A stretch of 5,694 bases of DNA. Origin: Pseudomonadota bacterium (GTDB lineage: Bacteria > Pseudomonadota > Gammaproteobacteria > Burkholderiales > SG8-41). The stretch lies in the NCBI GenBank assembly GCA_023431245.1, contig JAEYXO010000333.1:1-5694 (forward strand), written 5' to 3'. Positions 5,572 through 5,694 of this stretch are shown in pieces. The number at the start of each line of letters is the position of its first letter. Within the stretch, counting starts at the first letter, position 1. The position numbers and the translations under genes were made by a program. The notes beneath the pieces are model-generated. The model worked only from the letters and a program-made list of their open reading frames with translations, had not been told where the DNA came from and did not search any database.

Positions 5572-5694
5572 ATACTATAAATATCTGATTTTATTGATAA
5601 AAATTGATTACAGCATTGTCATTCAACTGCAACAATCGAACAGTACAGTGCCGGTGTTGGTTGAACACCCCGCTTTTCGTCAACTGGCACTGAT
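5572..5694. other. AT-rich intergenic tail after the ars operon
   Basis: No coding sequence is supported. The first 40 bases or so are almost entirely A and T, in sharp contrast to the GC-rich genes before them. They contain a small palindrome, TTTTAT-TG-ATAAAA (5589-5602), and two copies of ATTGAT one helical turn apart (5593-5598 and 5603-5608). No classical terminator (GC-rich stem directly followed by a T run) is evident. The rest of the stretch is occupied by overlapping inverted repeats. Confidence 0.6.
5621..5692. repeat. Cluster of overlapping inverted repeats
   Basis: Three pairings can be read directly. First, TTCAAC (5622-5627) and CAACA (5630-5634) pair with TGTTG-GTTGAA (5655-5665), with a 2-nt bulge. 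Second, GGTGTT (5653-5658) pairs with AACACC (5664-5669) across a 5-nt loop. Third, CAGTGCC (5646-5652) pairs with GGCACTG (5686-5692), and GGTTGA (5659-5664) can extend this stem with TCAACT (5680-5685, one G-T pair). The pairings share bases, so not all can form at once. The second hairpin is followed, after CCGC, by TTTT (5674-5677), which is a weak terminator at best. What the cluster does is unknown to me. Confidence 0.5.

Noticed and set aside
5568..5588. Six-codon open frame (ATGAATACT...) overlapping the acr3 stop
   Set aside because: It is too short, has no supporting signal, and is best explained as chance from the AT-rich tail.
5653..5677. Rho-independent terminator (GGTGTT/AACACC hairpin plus TTTT)
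   Set aside because: The stem is only 6 bp and the T run is short and separated from the stem by CCGC, so a firm terminator call is not justified.
5661..5680. IS3-like terminal inverted repeat (TGAACACCCCG)
   Set aside because: There is only a loose likeness to known IS ends, and no transposase or matching second end is visible in the window.

Overview
The window is GC-rich, densely coded proteobacterial chromosome. It joins a housekeeping locus on the minus strand (dapA followed by a bamC-type lipoprotein gene) to a five-gene arsenic-resistance operon on the plus strand. The dapA-bamC pairing with a short gene overlap is typical of Beta- and Gammaproteobacteria. The lipoprotein N-terminus (VDYKSS...LEVPPDLTRP) looks more like the betaproteobacterial form, but that placement is an inference and no species can be named.

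Minus strand, 1-1094: dapA (4-hydroxy-tetrahydrodipicolinate synthase, lysine/diaminopimelate pathway) overlaps by 14 nt the start of the bamC-like gene, which runs off the left edge. A 232-bp divergent intergenic region (1095-1326) holds a likely dapA promoter, a likely ars promoter, and a clean 16-bp inverted repeat (TTCAATT-GG-AATTGAA) just downstream of the ars -10 box. That repeat is the best candidate for the ArsR operator.

Plus strand, 1327-5571: gap (ArsJ-associated GAPDH), arsJ (MFS organoarsenical exporter), arsR (repressor with a C-terminal Cys-Cys...Cys sensor), arsC (low-molecular-weight-phosphatase-type arsenate reductase) and acr3 (arsenite efflux carrier). Spacing is very tight: 1 nt between gap and arsJ, a 4-nt ATGA overlap for arsJ/arsR, 75 nt between arsR and arsC, and 6 nt between arsC and acr3. 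The operon therefore encodes two complementary ways of removing arsenate. In the first, GAPDH makes the unstable ester 1-arseno-3-phosphoglycerate, which ArsJ exports and which then breaks down outside. In the second, ArsC reduces As(V) to As(III), which Acr3 expels. ArsR would derepress the whole set when As(III) forms.

Right end, 5572-5694: no gene is recognisable. The first part is strikingly AT-rich compared with everything before it. It is followed by several overlapping, mutually exclusive inverted repeats that continue to the window edge. These could be a terminator, a mobile-element or recombination-site edge, or the control region of the next gene. No rRNA, tRNA, CRISPR array or transposase gene is visible. 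The gene content is a known type of system. The less explained parts are the right-end structure and the candidate operator.
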